A DNA stretch of 64,000 nucleotides from JAJFJD01 sp965228695. GTDB lineage: Bacteria > Pseudomonadota > Alphaproteobacteria > UBA8366. Positions 50,369-59,058 of the stretch are shown piece by piece. Location: positions 2,480,001-2,544,000 of the forward strand of contig CBDDIB010000002.1 in NCBI GenBank assembly GCA_965228695.1, written 5' to 3'. Below the pieces are notes generated by a model. That model worked only from the letters and a program-made list of their open reading frames with translations. It was not told where the DNA came from and did not search any database. Both the position numbers and the translations under genes were made by a program. Each line of letters opens with the position of its first letter. Within the stretch, counting starts at the first letter, position 1.

Positions 50369-53026
50369 GTGTCCGAAAGCCTAGACCATCTCACGATCGG
50401 TGATATCGTTCACCGGCACGCCGCGGCGTCGCCGGAGTCTCCGGCATTGGTCGCCGAGGGCCTGCCATCGCTCTCGTATGGTGCGCTGGCGGCGCTGATC
50501 GACCGATTCCAGCATGTCCTAAACGGTATGGGGCTGGGCCGGCAGGATCGGGTCGCGATCATTCACCCCAGCAACGCGGCGATGGCCTCGATCGTCATGG
50601 GGGTGTGGAACTGCGCCACCGCGGCGCCCATGAACCCGGACTTCACCGTGGGCGAGTTCACGATTCATATGCGGGATTTGGGCGTGAAAGCGGTCGTTGT
50701 CGCCGCCGATGCCGAAACGCCGGCGCGCACGGCCGCCCGGCACCTCGGATTGCCGGTCATCGAAATCGAAGCGCTCGCCGGCCGGGCGGCAGGCATAGTG
50801 GATATCCGGTCCGGACCGCCCGGAAAATGCGCGCGGCCTGGCCCGGCGCAGCCGCTAGACCTCGCGTTGGTCTTGACCACGTCGGGAACGACGTCCCGTA
50901 GCAAGATCGTGCCGGTTCGCCATCGGCAACTCAGCACGATGTCCGACTATGTCTCCCAGCTGTTCGAATTGACACCCGAAGACCGGTGCCTGAACCTCAT
51001 GCCCTTGTTTCATGGACACGGCTTGTACAGCTCGCTGGCGGGGACTTTGTATTCCGGCGGCAGCCTCATCAACCTGCCGAACTTTTCGTCCGACGCGTTT
51101 TTCCGAATGCTGGTGACGCTGCAGCCCACCTGGTATTCCGGCAGCTACACCTTTCACCATACGATTTGTGCGCAGGCTGCTAACTTCAAGACGGAAATCG
51201 AGCAATCACATCTGCGGTTCTCGCGAACGGCGTCGGGGCACCTCGATTCGGAAATCGCCGATGAGCTCGAAGCCGTCTTGGGCGTACCGGTCATCCAAAC
51301 CTATTCGATGACGGAGACCGGCCGCATTTCGGGCAACCCGCAGCCGCCGAAGATGCGCAAGCGGGGCACCGTCGGCATCTCGGCCGGCGGCGAGATCGCG
51401 GTCATCGATCCCGACGGTAAAAGGCAGCCCATAGGGCAACGCGGTGAAATCGTGACCCGCGGTCCGCATGTCTTCGAAGGGTATGAGAACGATCCGGAGG
51501 CCAATGCGCAGGCGTTTATCGACGGATGGTTCCGCACCGGCGACGAAGGGGTCCTTGACGACGACGGATACCTGACGCTCACCGGGCGGATCAAGGAATT
51601 CATCAACCGGGGCGGGGAGAAGATCGCGCCGGCGGAGGTCGATGACGCCTTGATGCGCCACCCGGATGTTGTCACCGCGGTCGCCTTTCCGCTGCCGCAT
51701 GTGACCTTGGGACAGGACGTAGCCGCCGCCGTCATACCGGCGAAGGGGACGGCGCTGACCGACGAGATCTTGAATGGGCATCTGCGCGGCCGGATCGCCG
51801 ACTTCAAGCTGCCCCGCCGCTATGTCTTCGTCGACGATATTCCCAAAGGCCCAACCGGAAAGTTCGAGCGTAGAAAGCTGGCATCGATGTTCGGCCTTGC
51901 GCGCGAGGGACCGGCGGCCAATGGCCCGGTCGGCGATACGGAACGGCGGGCGACGCCCTTGGAAGCCAAGCTTCAACGCCTGTGGGCGGAAACGCTGGGG
52001 CTCGATTCCGTGGGGTTGGACGATGATTTTTTCACGCTCGGCGGCGACTCACTGCAGGCGGTCGACCTGTTCCTGCGGATCGAGCAGGAACTCGACAGGA
52101 AGCTGCCCCGCTCGGTTCTGTTCGAGGCGGCAACGGTCGCCAAGATGGCGCATCACATCGACGGGTCGATTCCGCCGCAATGCGTCGTGCCTATTCAGGA
52201 ACGCGGTGACCGGCCGCCATTCTTCTGTATTCACGACGGAAACGGACAGGTTCTGAACTACCGCGAGCTGGCGCGCCATGTGGGCGAGGAACAGCCGTTC
52301 TTCGGGCTCCAGTGTCTCGGCTTGAATGGCGAGGAGGTGCCGTTCGTGCGGATCGACGAGATGGCGGCGCATTACGTTCGCGAAATCCGCAAGGTTCAGC
52401 CGGTCGGTCCGTATTACCTGGGCGGTTATTCCTTCGGCGGACGCGTGGCCTATGTGATGGCGCAGCAACTAATGGCGGCGGGGGAGGCGGTGGCCTTCCT
52501 CGGACTGATCGATAGCTATTGCCATACCGGCCAGCGTCGGATCGGCCTGGGGCAATGGATTTCCCGGCATGCGGACCGCCTTCGGGCGCTCCGCGCGGGC
52601 CAGATTCCGGCCTATCTCGGCATGCGGGTGCGGAACAGCGTGGAGATGGCCTTCATGGCTGTCCGGCTGCGGCTGTTTTCGGCGGTCTGGGCGCATTACG
52701 AAAACTATGGGCGTGAGATACCCCGCTTCCTGCGCCGGCCCGTCGAAGCGAATGACATTATTCGCCGCGACTACACTGCCGCTCCCTACGACGGTGCGGC
52801 GACGCTGTTCAAGGCGGAACTCTATGCGTGGAACCACCCGAATGCGCATGACGGCTGGCATGACTTGGTCAAAGGCGGGCTGGAGGTCAGACCGATACCC
52901 GGGCGGCATTTCGAGATCGTAAAGCCGCCACATGTGGACGCGTTAGCCCGCGAACTCTCCGATTGTTTGAAACGCGCACAGGCAAGCGCGATCGACGGCG
53001 CGGTGGTTTTCGACAAGGCGTCCTGA
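50369..53026 (+). CDS. Stand-alone adenylation / carrier / thioesterase enzyme (NRPS-like A-T-TE)
   Basis: This 885-aa protein starts at GTG. The adenylation domain (about 1-510) has TTSGTTSRSKIVPV (core A3), QTYSMTETGRIS (A5), YLTLTGRIKEFINRGGEKI (A7-A8) and the C-terminal GPTGKFERRKL with the catalytic Lys. The carrier domain has the phosphopantetheine Ser561 in LGGDSLQA. The thioesterase domain has FCIHDGNGQVLNYRELA and the nucleophile S688 in GYSFGGR. Such A-T-TE proteins activate an acid and release it as an ester, furanone, quinone-like dimer or amide. The acyl substrate is not readable. No other NRPS genes are nearby. Confidence 0.88.
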   Translation: MSESLDHLTIGDIVHRHAAASPESPALVAEGLPSLSYGALAALIDRFQHVLNGMGLGRQDRVAIIHPSNAAMASIVMGVWNCATAAPMNPDFTVGEFTIHMRDLGVKAVVVAADAETPARTAARHLGLPVIEIEALAGRAAGIVDIRSGPPGKCARPGPAQPLDLALVLTTSGTTSRSKIVPVRHRQLSTMSDYVSQLFELTPEDRCLNLMPLFHGHGLYSSLAGTLYSGGSLINLPNFSSDAFFRMLVTLQPTWYSGSYTFHHTICAQAANFKTEIEQSHLRFSRTASGHLDSEIADELEAVLGVPVIQTYSMTETGRISGNPQPPKMRKRGTVGISAGGEIAVIDPDGKRQPIGQRGEIVTRGPHVFEGYENDPEANAQAFIDGWFRTGDEGVLDDDGYLTLTGRIKEFINRGGEKIAPAEVDDALMRHPDVVTAVAFPLPHVTLGQDVAAAVIPAKGTALTDEILNGHLRGRIADFKLPRRYVFVDDIPKGPTGKFERRKLASMFGLAREGPAANGPVGDTERRATPLEAKLQRLWAETLGLDSVGLDDDFFTLGGDSLQAVDLFLRIEQELDRKLPRSVLFEAATVAKMAHHIDGSIPPQCVVPIQERGDRPPFFCIHDGNGQVLNYRELARHVGEEQPFFGLQCLGLNGEEVPFVRIDEMAAHYVREIRKVQPVGPYYLGGYSFGGRVAYVMAQQLMAAGEAVAFLGLIDSYCHTGQRRIGLGQWISRHADRLRALRAGQIPAYLGMRVRNSVEMAFMAVRLRLFSAVWAHYENYGREIPRFLRRPVEANDIIRRDYTAAPYDGAATLFKAELYAWNHPNAHDGWHDLVKGGLEVRPIPGRHFEIVKPPHVDALARELSDCLKRAQASAIDGAVVFDKAS

Positions 53027-53045
53027 CGCCGATCCGATCGGGCTG

Positions 53046-53633
53046 TCAGCCGGTCTTGCCGGCTTTCGTCATTTCCTGATCGATCAGGGCGGCCGCCGCG
53101 GTTTTCGCGACTTCGGCGGCGCGCCGGCCCGACTCTGAAACCTGCGCCGTCACGATGGCGCCCTCCAGCAAAAGCGCAAGTTCTTCGGCGAGGCCGGCCG
53201 GGTCGGGAACCTGCGCCTTCCCGCAAAGATCCTCGATGAACCGGCGCATCAGGGTTTTGAATTCCTTACAGACCTGCCGGATCGCCGTGTCCGCCGCCGA
53301 ATACTCGCCGATCGCGTTAATATACATGCAGCCGTAGAAGTTGTTTTCCTCGAACCAATCGGCGGCGACATCGAAAACCGCGAGCAGGCGGTCGCGTGGC
53401 GTATCCGCGGCCTGCTCGACTTGCCGCATGAATCCATTCCGGAACAGTCCGTCGTATTTCTTCAAGGCCGCGAGGATCAGTTCCTCCTTCGACCGGAAAT
53501 GACGGTACAGCGTCTTCTTCGATACGCCGGACCTGGCCAGGATCGTGTCGATCCCGGTCGCGTGATAGCCGTTCTCGGCAAACAGTTCGATTGCCGTGTC
53601 GATCAAGTGTTCTCGGCGTTGGGACTGGGCCAT
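53046..53633 (-). CDS. TetR family transcriptional repressor
   Basis: This 195-aa protein has an N-terminal TetR HTH: RREHLIDTAIELFAENGYHATGIDTILARSGVSKKTLYRHFRSKEELI. The C-terminal ligand-binding domain includes WFEENNFYGCMYINAIGEY, as in the AcrR/NemR-like TetR_C group. Palindromic sites with the same GAGAC-N6-GTYTC core occur in its own promoter and in front of the divergent gene at 53861. This implies autorepression and control of the CMD/cytochrome P460 genes. Confidence 0.92.
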   Translation of the reverse strand: MAQSQRREHLIDTAIELFAENGYHATGIDTILARSGVSKKTLYRHFRSKEELILAALKKYDGLFRNGFMRQVEQAADTPRDRLLAVFDVAADWFEENNFYGCMYINAIGEYSAADTAIRQVCKEFKTLMRRFIEDLCGKAQVPDPAGLAEELALLLEGAIVTAQVSESGRRAAEVAKTAAAALIDQEMTKAGKTG

Positions 53634-53646
53634 GGGTCGCTTCTCT

Positions 53647-53670
53647 ATAAGAGACAGAATAGTTTCTTAT
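53647..53670. promoter_or_regulatory. Operator in the tetR promoter
   Basis: ATAAGAGAC, six bases (AGAATA), GTTTCTTAT: near-perfect dyad symmetry, 14 bases upstream of the tetR start. The same GAGAC-N6-GTYTC core recurs at 53777-53832. Confidence 0.65.
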
Positions 53671-53776
53671 TTACGGCAATCGGAATGTGATTGCAACGGA
53701 GATTAAACGGCAACCCCTGTAATGCGCGCCTAAATTCACAAAAAATTGAGTGAAAGAGAGGCGGATCGATGTTGAA

Positions 53777-53832
53777 AAGAGAGACAGGTCTGTTTACTTA
53801 ATGGACAGCAAAGGAGACAGATCGGTCTCCTT
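53777..53832. promoter_or_regulatory. Two TetR-type operators upstream of the CMD gene
   Basis: A degenerate site (AGAGAGAC AGGTCT GTTTACTT, near 53777-53799) and a perfect palindrome (AAGGAGAC AGATCG GTCTCCTT, 53811-53832) lie 29-85 bases before the CMD start. Both share the core of the tetR promoter site. Confidence 0.65.
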
Positions 53833-53860
53833 ATTGTCAATCAAACCAAGGAGAACAGAT

Positions 53861-54415
53861 ATGTCCCGTATTTCCCCCGTGGATCACGCCGCCGCCTCCG
53901 GCGATACCAAAGACTTGCTGGATGGCGTCAAGGGCGCGCTCGGCGTCGTGCCGAACATCTTCGCCACGATGGTTCATTCCCCGAAAGTGCTCGAAGGATT
54001 CCTGGCGCTGAACGGCGCGCTCGGTAAAGGCCTGCTTTCCGCGCAATTGCGCGAGCAGATCGCGTTGACGGTTGCCGGCGCGAATGGGTGCGATTATTGC
54101 GCTTCCGCCCACACGGCGCTGGGCAAGGGCGCCGGACTCGGCGAGCAAGAGTTGACCGACAGTCTGCGCGGCCGATCCGCCGATCCCAAGGTTCAAGCGG
54201 CGTTGACGTTTGCCGCACGGGTCGTGGCCGACCGTGGCCGTGTCGGTGATGCCGAGGTGCAGTCCCTGCGCGCCCTGGGCTACAGCGATGGCGAGATCGT
54301 CGAGATAGTGACCCATATCGCGGTGAACCTGTTCACCAACTATTTCAATCACATCGCCGAAACGGATATCGATTTCCCCGTCGTGCGGTCCGACGCGGCG
54401 GCGCAAGCGGCCTAG
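53861..54415 (+). CDS. Carboxymuconolactone decarboxylase (AhpD-like) family protein
   Basis: The 184-aa protein contains the CMD fold with the redox pair CDYCASAH near residues 84-91 (C-x-x-C plus His), typical of AhpD-like alkylhydroperoxidases. Flanking segments are LREQIALTVAGANG and EIVEIVTHIAVNLFTNYFNH. Such proteins reduce peroxides or act in aromatic catabolism. AAGGAG precedes ATG 53861, which is therefore preferred over the upstream frame. TetR-type operators lie in its promoter. The cytochrome P460 gene follows. Confidence 0.9.
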   Translation: MSRISPVDHAAASGDTKDLLDGVKGALGVVPNIFATMVHSPKVLEGFLALNGALGKGLLSAQLREQIALTVAGANGCDYCASAHTALGKGAGLGEQELTDSLRGRSADPKVQAALTFAARVVADRGRVGDAEVQSLRALGYSDGEIVEIVTHIAVNLFTNYFNHIAETDIDFPVVRSDAAAQAA

Positions 54416-54494
54416 TTATCGGCAATCCGGACCGGTTGGCTTCCCCGCCGCCGGTCCTATTTGCCGGTTGGATATTCCAAAAAGGATTTCCCTC

Positions 54495-55064
54495 ATGAAA
54501 AAGATGAAATTCCTGACCTTGGTCCTCTTCACCGGTATCCTGGTCGCGACCGGTGCGGCCATCGCCCAGATGACCGACAAACCCTTTGCCCGCGGCGTCG
54601 TTTCCGCCGACGGGGCGATCCGGCTACCGTCCAATTTTCGAACCGACTATGTCATGCTCGGCGCATGGTCGGTGGTCGGCGACGCGGATACCGGCGGCGG
54701 AGTCGGGCTGCACATCGTCTATGCCCCGCGCAGCGCCGTGGACGGCTATCGAAGGACCGGTACGTTCCCCGACGGCACGGTCCTGGTGAAGGAGTTGTTC
54801 AAGGGCAAGACCGAGACGTTGACCACCGGCGAGGCGACCAGCGCCAATGACCAAGCCGGCTACTTCGTCATGGTAAAGGACTCCAAGGGCCGGTTCCCCG
54901 GCAATCCGTTGTGGGGCGACGGTTGGGGCTGGGCTTTCTTCAAGGCCGGCGAAACCGCGAAACCCGTGACCAAGGATTACAAGGCCGAATGCCTCGCGTG
55001 CCATGAGCCGGCGCGGTCGACCGACCTTGTCTACGATTACGCCTATCCGCTCCTGAAGAAATAA
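54495..55064 (+). CDS. Cytochrome P460 family protein, periplasmic
   Basis: This 189-aa protein has a signal peptide (MKKMKFLTLVLFTGILVATGAAIA). The family segments include RLPSNFRTDYVMLGAWSV and GWGWAFFK, and the heme-binding C-x-x-C-H is CLACHEPA near the C-terminus. Cytochromes P460 oxidise hydroxylamine or detoxify NO and related nitrogen oxides in the periplasm. The ATG at 54495 has AAGGA upstream; the frame stays open to 54468. It lies 79 bases after the CMD gene, probably in the same TetR-controlled transcript. Confidence 0.88.
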   Translation: MKKMKFLTLVLFTGILVATGAAIAQMTDKPFARGVVSADGAIRLPSNFRTDYVMLGAWSVVGDADTGGGVGLHIVYAPRSAVDGYRRTGTFPDGTVLVKELFKGKTETLTTGEATSANDQAGYFVMVKDSKGRFPGNPLWGDGWGWAFFKAGETAKPVTKDYKAECLACHEPARSTDLVYDYAYPLLKK

Positions 55065-55109
55065 GGATGGGCCGGTGCCGCGCGGTTTCCCCTGCCGCGC
55101 GGCACATTT

Positions 55110-55760
55110 CTAATTTGAATCTCCGGATTCCGGGAAGTCTATCGGGTGTTCCGCCATCAAGGCATCGTCGAGTTCAGTCGCCTTGCGATAGCCGTCCCGG
55201 TCGGTGACCCGCGCCCAATAGGCTTCGAAGGCGGGCCGTTTTTCGATCGAGCCGAACTGCATGCCCCAGCCGACATGAGCGCCGATATAGACGTCGGCGG
55301 CGCTGAAGTTTTCCCCGAGTATGAACCCGTCGCCGGAGAGTGCCGCTTCCAACGTGCTCTGTGTTCGCTCGAACGTGCCGTAACCGGACATTTTCTGCGC
55401 GTCGCCTTCCGGGATGTACCCCATCGTTTTGTTCGTCGCCGCGGACTCCAACGGGCCGGCGGCGAAGAACAGCCAGCGGTAATACGGCCCGCGGGCATCC
55501 AGGGATGGGGCGAGGCCGGCGTCGGGATACATGTCGGCGAGATAGGCGCAGATCGCCGCGCATTCCGTGACGACGGTATCGCCGTGACACAGCGTCGGCA
55601 CCTTGCCCATCGGGTTGACCGCCAAGTAATCCGGCGCCTTCATCGCGTCGCCGTAATCCAACACGTTGACCCGATAGGAAGCGCCCACTTCTTCTAGCAT
55701 CCACCGCGCGATGCGGCCGCGCGACATGGGATGGGTATGGAGGGTGATCTCGTCCGGCAT
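55110..55760 (-). CDS. Glutathione S-transferase
   Basis: The 216-aa protein has the thioredoxin-like N-terminal domain (EITLHTHPMSRGRIARWMLEEVG, with Ser as likely catalytic residue, and NPMGKVPTL with the cis-Pro). The all-helical C-terminal domain has the FILGENFSAADVYIG N-capping box. Class and substrate are not determinable. It points toward, and converges with, the cytochrome P460 gene. Confidence 0.92.
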   Translation of the reverse strand: MPDEITLHTHPMSRGRIARWMLEEVGASYRVNVLDYGDAMKAPDYLAVNPMGKVPTLCHGDTVVTECAAICAYLADMYPDAGLAPSLDARGPYYRWLFFAAGPLESAATNKTMGYIPEGDAQKMSGYGTFERTQSTLEAALSGDGFILGENFSAADVYIGAHVGWGMQFGSIEKRPAFEAYWARVTDRDGYRKATELDDALMAEHPIDFPESGDSN

Positions 55761-55932
55761 GGTACACGCCCTAGATTGATGAAAGATCGGGTCAAACTAT
55801 AGCCCGGGTATTTGTCCATTTTGCGATGTATTTGCATCGGCGCACCCAAGACCCCATGCCGGACTGGATTCAACGCCCGCGACCCGTACAATCCGGTGCG
55901 GTTTAACGCGGGCATATCGAGGAGATCGTGAC

Positions 55933-57429
55933 ATGAGCGTTGCAATGGGTACGGACGGGGCACGCAAGGAAAGGATGCTGATCGGCGGTGACTGGGTGGA
56001 TAGTGCCGGCGGCGGCGACCTGGCCGTCGAGAATCCGGGCAACCGGTCGGTCATCGCGCATATCCCGCGCGGCGGGGAGGAGGATGTCGACCGCGCCGTC
56101 ACGGCGGCGGCCGACGCCTTCAAGACCTGGTCCAAATCGGTGCCGCGCGACCGCGGACGGATCCTGTTGAAGATCGCCGACGCCGTCGAGGCGCGCGTCG
56201 AGGAATTGGCTCGGATCGTCGCCGAGGAGACCGGCAACGCGATCCGCACGCAGGCCCGGCCGGAAGCGAACGGTGTCGCCGATATATTCAGGTATTTCGG
56301 GGGATTGGCGAGCGAACTTAAAGGGGAAACGATCCCCTTCGGCGAGCATGTCTTGAGCTATACCCGCCGCGAACCCATCGGGGTGGTCGGCGCGATCATT
56401 CCCTGGAACGCGCCGGTGATGCTGGGCGCGTTGAAGATCGCGCCCGCGCTCTGCGCCGGCAACACGCTGGTGCTGAAAGCCGCCGAAGACGCGCCGCTCG
56501 GCGTCCTGTGGATGGCGGCGATTTGCCAGGAGTTTCTGCCGGACGGCGTGTTGAATGTCCTGACCGGGCTCGGCGAGGAATGCGGCGCCGCGCTGTCCAA
56601 GCATCCCGGCGTGCGGAAGCTGTCCTTTACCGGGTCGACGGACGTGGGCAAGCTGATCATGCGGGAGGCGGCGGCGCGCACCGTTCCGGTCTCGCTGGAA
56701 CTCGGCGGAAAGAGCCCGTCGATCGTCTATCCGGACGCCGATGAGGATTGGGTCGTCGACGGGATCATCGCCGCCATGCGCTTCACCCGGCAGAGTCAAT
56801 CCTGTACTGCCGGGTCGCGGCTCTTCCTGCACGCAGACATCTTCGACAGCTTCCTCGGCAAGTTGGCCGACAAGGTCAAGACGTTGAAGATCGGCGATCC
56901 GTTGGATGAAGAGACCGACATGGGAGCGGTGATCAACGAAAAGCAGTTCCGCAAGGTCTGCGGCTATGTGGAGGAAGGGATCAAGCAGCCCGATGCCGAG
57001 TTGCTGTTCGGCGGGATGCCGCCGGACTCCGGCCCGCTGAGCGAGGGCTATTTCGCGATCCCCACCGTCTTCGCCAACCCGTCGAATGACTGGCGACTGG
57101 CGCGCGAGGAGATCTTCGGCCCCGTCCTCTGCGCGATTCGTTGGACCGACGAGGACGAGGTGATCCGTATGGCGAACGAGAGCCATTACGGCCTCGCGGC
57201 CTATGTCTGGACGCATGATATCGGCCGGGCCTTGCGCGCGGCGCATGCCATCGAGGCCGGCTGGGTGCAGATCAACCAGGGCCTCGGGCAGTCGCCGGGG
57301 CATTCCTATGGCGGCACCAAGCAGTCGGGCATCGGCCGGGAATTCTCCCTCGAAGGGATGCTCGACAGTTTCACGCAGCGCAAGAACGTGACCGTCAACG
57401 TCAATACGCCATCGGGTCCGCTGACGTAA
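55933..57429 (+). CDS. NAD(P)-dependent aldehyde dehydrogenase (possibly HpaE-like semialdehyde dehydrogenase)
   Basis: This 498-aa enzyme has all ALDH motifs: VGAIIPWNAPVML, FTGSTDVGK, general base E256 in LELGGKSP, and nucleophile C291 in QSCTAGSR. It oxidises an aldehyde to an acid. Next to it lie a 2-oxo-heptenedioate-type hydratase, a cupin and an HpaI-type aldolase. By this context it may be a carboxymethyl-hydroxymuconate semialdehyde dehydrogenase, an inference from neighbours only. It is transcribed opposite to those genes. Confidence 0.93.
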   Translation: MSVAMGTDGARKERMLIGGDWVDSAGGGDLAVENPGNRSVIAHIPRGGEEDVDRAVTAAADAFKTWSKSVPRDRGRILLKIADAVEARVEELARIVAEETGNAIRTQARPEANGVADIFRYFGGLASELKGETIPFGEHVLSYTRREPIGVVGAIIPWNAPVMLGALKIAPALCAGNTLVLKAAEDAPLGVLWMAAICQEFLPDGVLNVLTGLGEECGAALSKHPGVRKLSFTGSTDVGKLIMREAAARTVPVSLELGGKSPSIVYPDADEDWVVDGIIAAMRFTRQSQSCTAGSRLFLHADIFDSFLGKLADKVKTLKIGDPLDEETDMGAVINEKQFRKVCGYVEEGIKQPDAELLFGGMPPDSGPLSEGYFAIPTVFANPSNDWRLAREEIFGPVLCAIRWTDEDEVIRMANESHYGLAAYVWTHDIGRALRAAHAIEAGWVQINQGLGQSPGHSYGGTKQSGIGREFSLEGMLDSFTQRKNVTVNVNTPSGPLT

Positions 57430-57446
57430 CCGTCGAAAGCAGCCCG

Positions 57447-58232
57447 CTAGGCCGAGAAGTCGATTTCGACCCGCGCGTGGTCCCCGAAATGCGCGATGAC
57501 CTTTGCGCCGCGTTTGACCGGAAACATGCCGGTGCACGAGCCGGTGCTGATTGTTTCGCCTGAATGCAGGCCCATGCCGCGGCCGCGCAAGGTTTCGGCG
57601 AGCCAATGCAGCGGCGTAATCGGGTCGCCCATCACGTCATGCCCGGTGCCGCGACGCCGCGCCTGCCCATCGACGTCCAAAATCACGACGAATTCGGACA
57701 GGCCGTCCCGCCAATTCGGTATCTCGTGTCCGAACACGTAGCGGCCCGATGCCGCGCTGTCCGCGAGAATCGCGGGCAGCGGGGGCAGGGCGCTGTTCGG
57801 GAAGCGGCATTCGGCGACCTCGATTCCGGCGTGAACCGTTCCGATCGCCGACCGTACGTCGTCGAGCGACCGGGGCTCGTCCCGCGCCGGGAGGTCCTGC
57901 GCCAACGTCACGAAGAATTCGCATTCGACGAGCGGGTCGAGTAGCTCGCCGTGCCGCAACGTGCACGGAGACGAATGAGCAAACCGCCGGAACGTGCGGC
58001 CGTAGATCGGCGCGTCGATGCGCAGTTTCTCCCGCACCGCCCGCGTCGTGCCGGCGATTTTCCAGCCGAGCGGCTCCCATCCCAGCCGGTCCACGACGTT
58101 CGCTGCCACCGCATACCCGTCGGCGTTCGAGCGGGGCACCAATTTCCTCGGAAACGTGTGGATTTGCGACGCGTTTGATCTCGCGTCAGCCAGCAGCGCG
58201 GCGAGACTTTGCCCGCCGGATCGGTCGCTCAT
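57447..58232 (-). CDS. 2-oxo-hept-4-ene-1,7-dioate / 2-keto-4-pentenoate hydratase family protein
   Basis: This 261-aa protein of the MhpD/HpaH hydratase family has GWKIAGTT and PIYGRTF near residues 55-80, and LVECEFFVTLAQDLP for the metal-binding Glu cluster. The C-terminus has GDPITPLHWLAETLRGRGMGLHSGETISTGSCTG. It adds water to a dienol acid in meta-cleavage pathways. Its ATG abuts the stop of the cupin gene without a gap, so they form one transcript with the genes upstream. Confidence 0.88.
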   Translation of the reverse strand: MSDRSGGQSLAALLADARSNASQIHTFPRKLVPRSNADGYAVAANVVDRLGWEPLGWKIAGTTRAVREKLRIDAPIYGRTFRRFAHSSPCTLRHGELLDPLVECEFFVTLAQDLPARDEPRSLDDVRSAIGTVHAGIEVAECRFPNSALPPLPAILADSAASGRYVFGHEIPNWRDGLSEFVVILDVDGQARRRGTGHDVMGDPITPLHWLAETLRGRGMGLHSGETISTGSCTGMFPVKRGAKVIAHFGDHARVEIDFSA

Positions 58233-58610
58233 CTACAGCCAGGTTGCCTTGCTGCCGAGCAGCGTCACGGTGATATGGCCCATCGTCGTGTCGGCCTTGG
58301 CGCCATGCCAGTGTTTCTCGCCGGCCTTGATATGCACCACGTCGCCGGGATTGATCTCGATCTCCTCGTCTTCGTTCGCCACCATGCCGGAGCCGTGCGT
58401 CACCACGAGAATCTGATCGCAATCGTGGATATGCCAACCGGTTGTCGAGCCTTGGCTGAAATTGACGACGCTGCAGTTGTAATTTTCCGAATCCCCGGAC
58501 GGGATGATCGTCTGGCGCGACCGGGTGACCTTGCCGCCGCTCCAGCCGGCGATCGGCGTGGCTTCGCCGAGGTCTTCTTCCGGAATGTCGTTCAATGTGA
58601 CCACTTTCAT
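58233..58610 (-). CDS. Small cupin-domain protein
   Basis: This 125-aa single-cupin protein has both cupin motifs: TGWHIHDCDQILVVTHGSG and GDVVHIKAGEKHWHGA, with metal-binding His and Glu/Gln. The ATG at 58610 has GGAGAGGAG upstream; the longer frame to 58646 lacks one. Small cupins in catabolic operons often act as isomerases, decarboxylases or storage-like sensors. The role here is unknown. The gene is directly adjacent to the hydratase gene. Confidence 0.88.
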   Translation of the reverse strand: MKVVTLNDIPEEDLGEATPIAGWSGGKVTRSRQTIIPSGDSENYNCSVVNFSQGSTTGWHIHDCDQILVVTHGSGMVANEDEEIEINPGDVVHIKAGEKHWHGAKADTTMGHITVTLLGSKATWL

Positions 58611-58659
58611 GGCGATCTCCTCTCCTTGGTTGTGTGAAACGCCCAATTCGTCATTCGGG

Positions 58660-59037
58660 TCATTGCCTCGGCTTCTTGTTGATCTTATCCATCAGCGGCG
58701 CGTCGTCGATATCCAGCTTCTCCAGGACAGCGGTCTCCGACTTTCCGTCATAGCGGCAGAGATAGCTGTAGACTTTCGACACGCCCGCGATATCCGTCAT
58801 GGAAACGCGGCCTTCGACGATGGAGCTCTGCGTTGCGGTGTCCGCCCGCTGCCGTGTGCCGATCTTGAAGCTGACATCGTCGGGCCTTTCGGATTTTTCA
58901 CGAACCCTTTCGCGGCAGGCTTCGACGGCGGCGGCTTCGAGGCGATAGCGGTCCCGCGTCCCTTCATCGAAATGCGACTTTAGGAAATACGGCACGGTTA
59001 CCACCAGCGCGACCAGCCAGAGAAGTTTCTTGCTCAT
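58660..59037 (-). CDS. Small membrane-anchored or exported hypothetical protein
   Basis: The 125-aa protein begins MSKKLLWLVALVVTVPYFLKS, a signal anchor or uncleaved signal. A soluble domain with two Cys residues (EACRERV and YLCRYDG) follows, and these could form a disulfide. The rest is polar with a basic C-terminus. No family recognised. It lies between the HpaI-type aldolase and cupin genes on the same strand. Confidence 0.65.
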   Translation of the reverse strand: MSKKLLWLVALVVTVPYFLKSHFDEGTRDRYRLEAAAVEACRERVREKSERPDDVSFKIGTRQRADTATQSSIVEGRVSMTDIAGVSKVYSYLCRYDGKSETAVLEKLDIDDAPLMDKINKKPRQ

Positions 59038-59058
59038 GCGTGCTGCGGGCCCGGTTTG

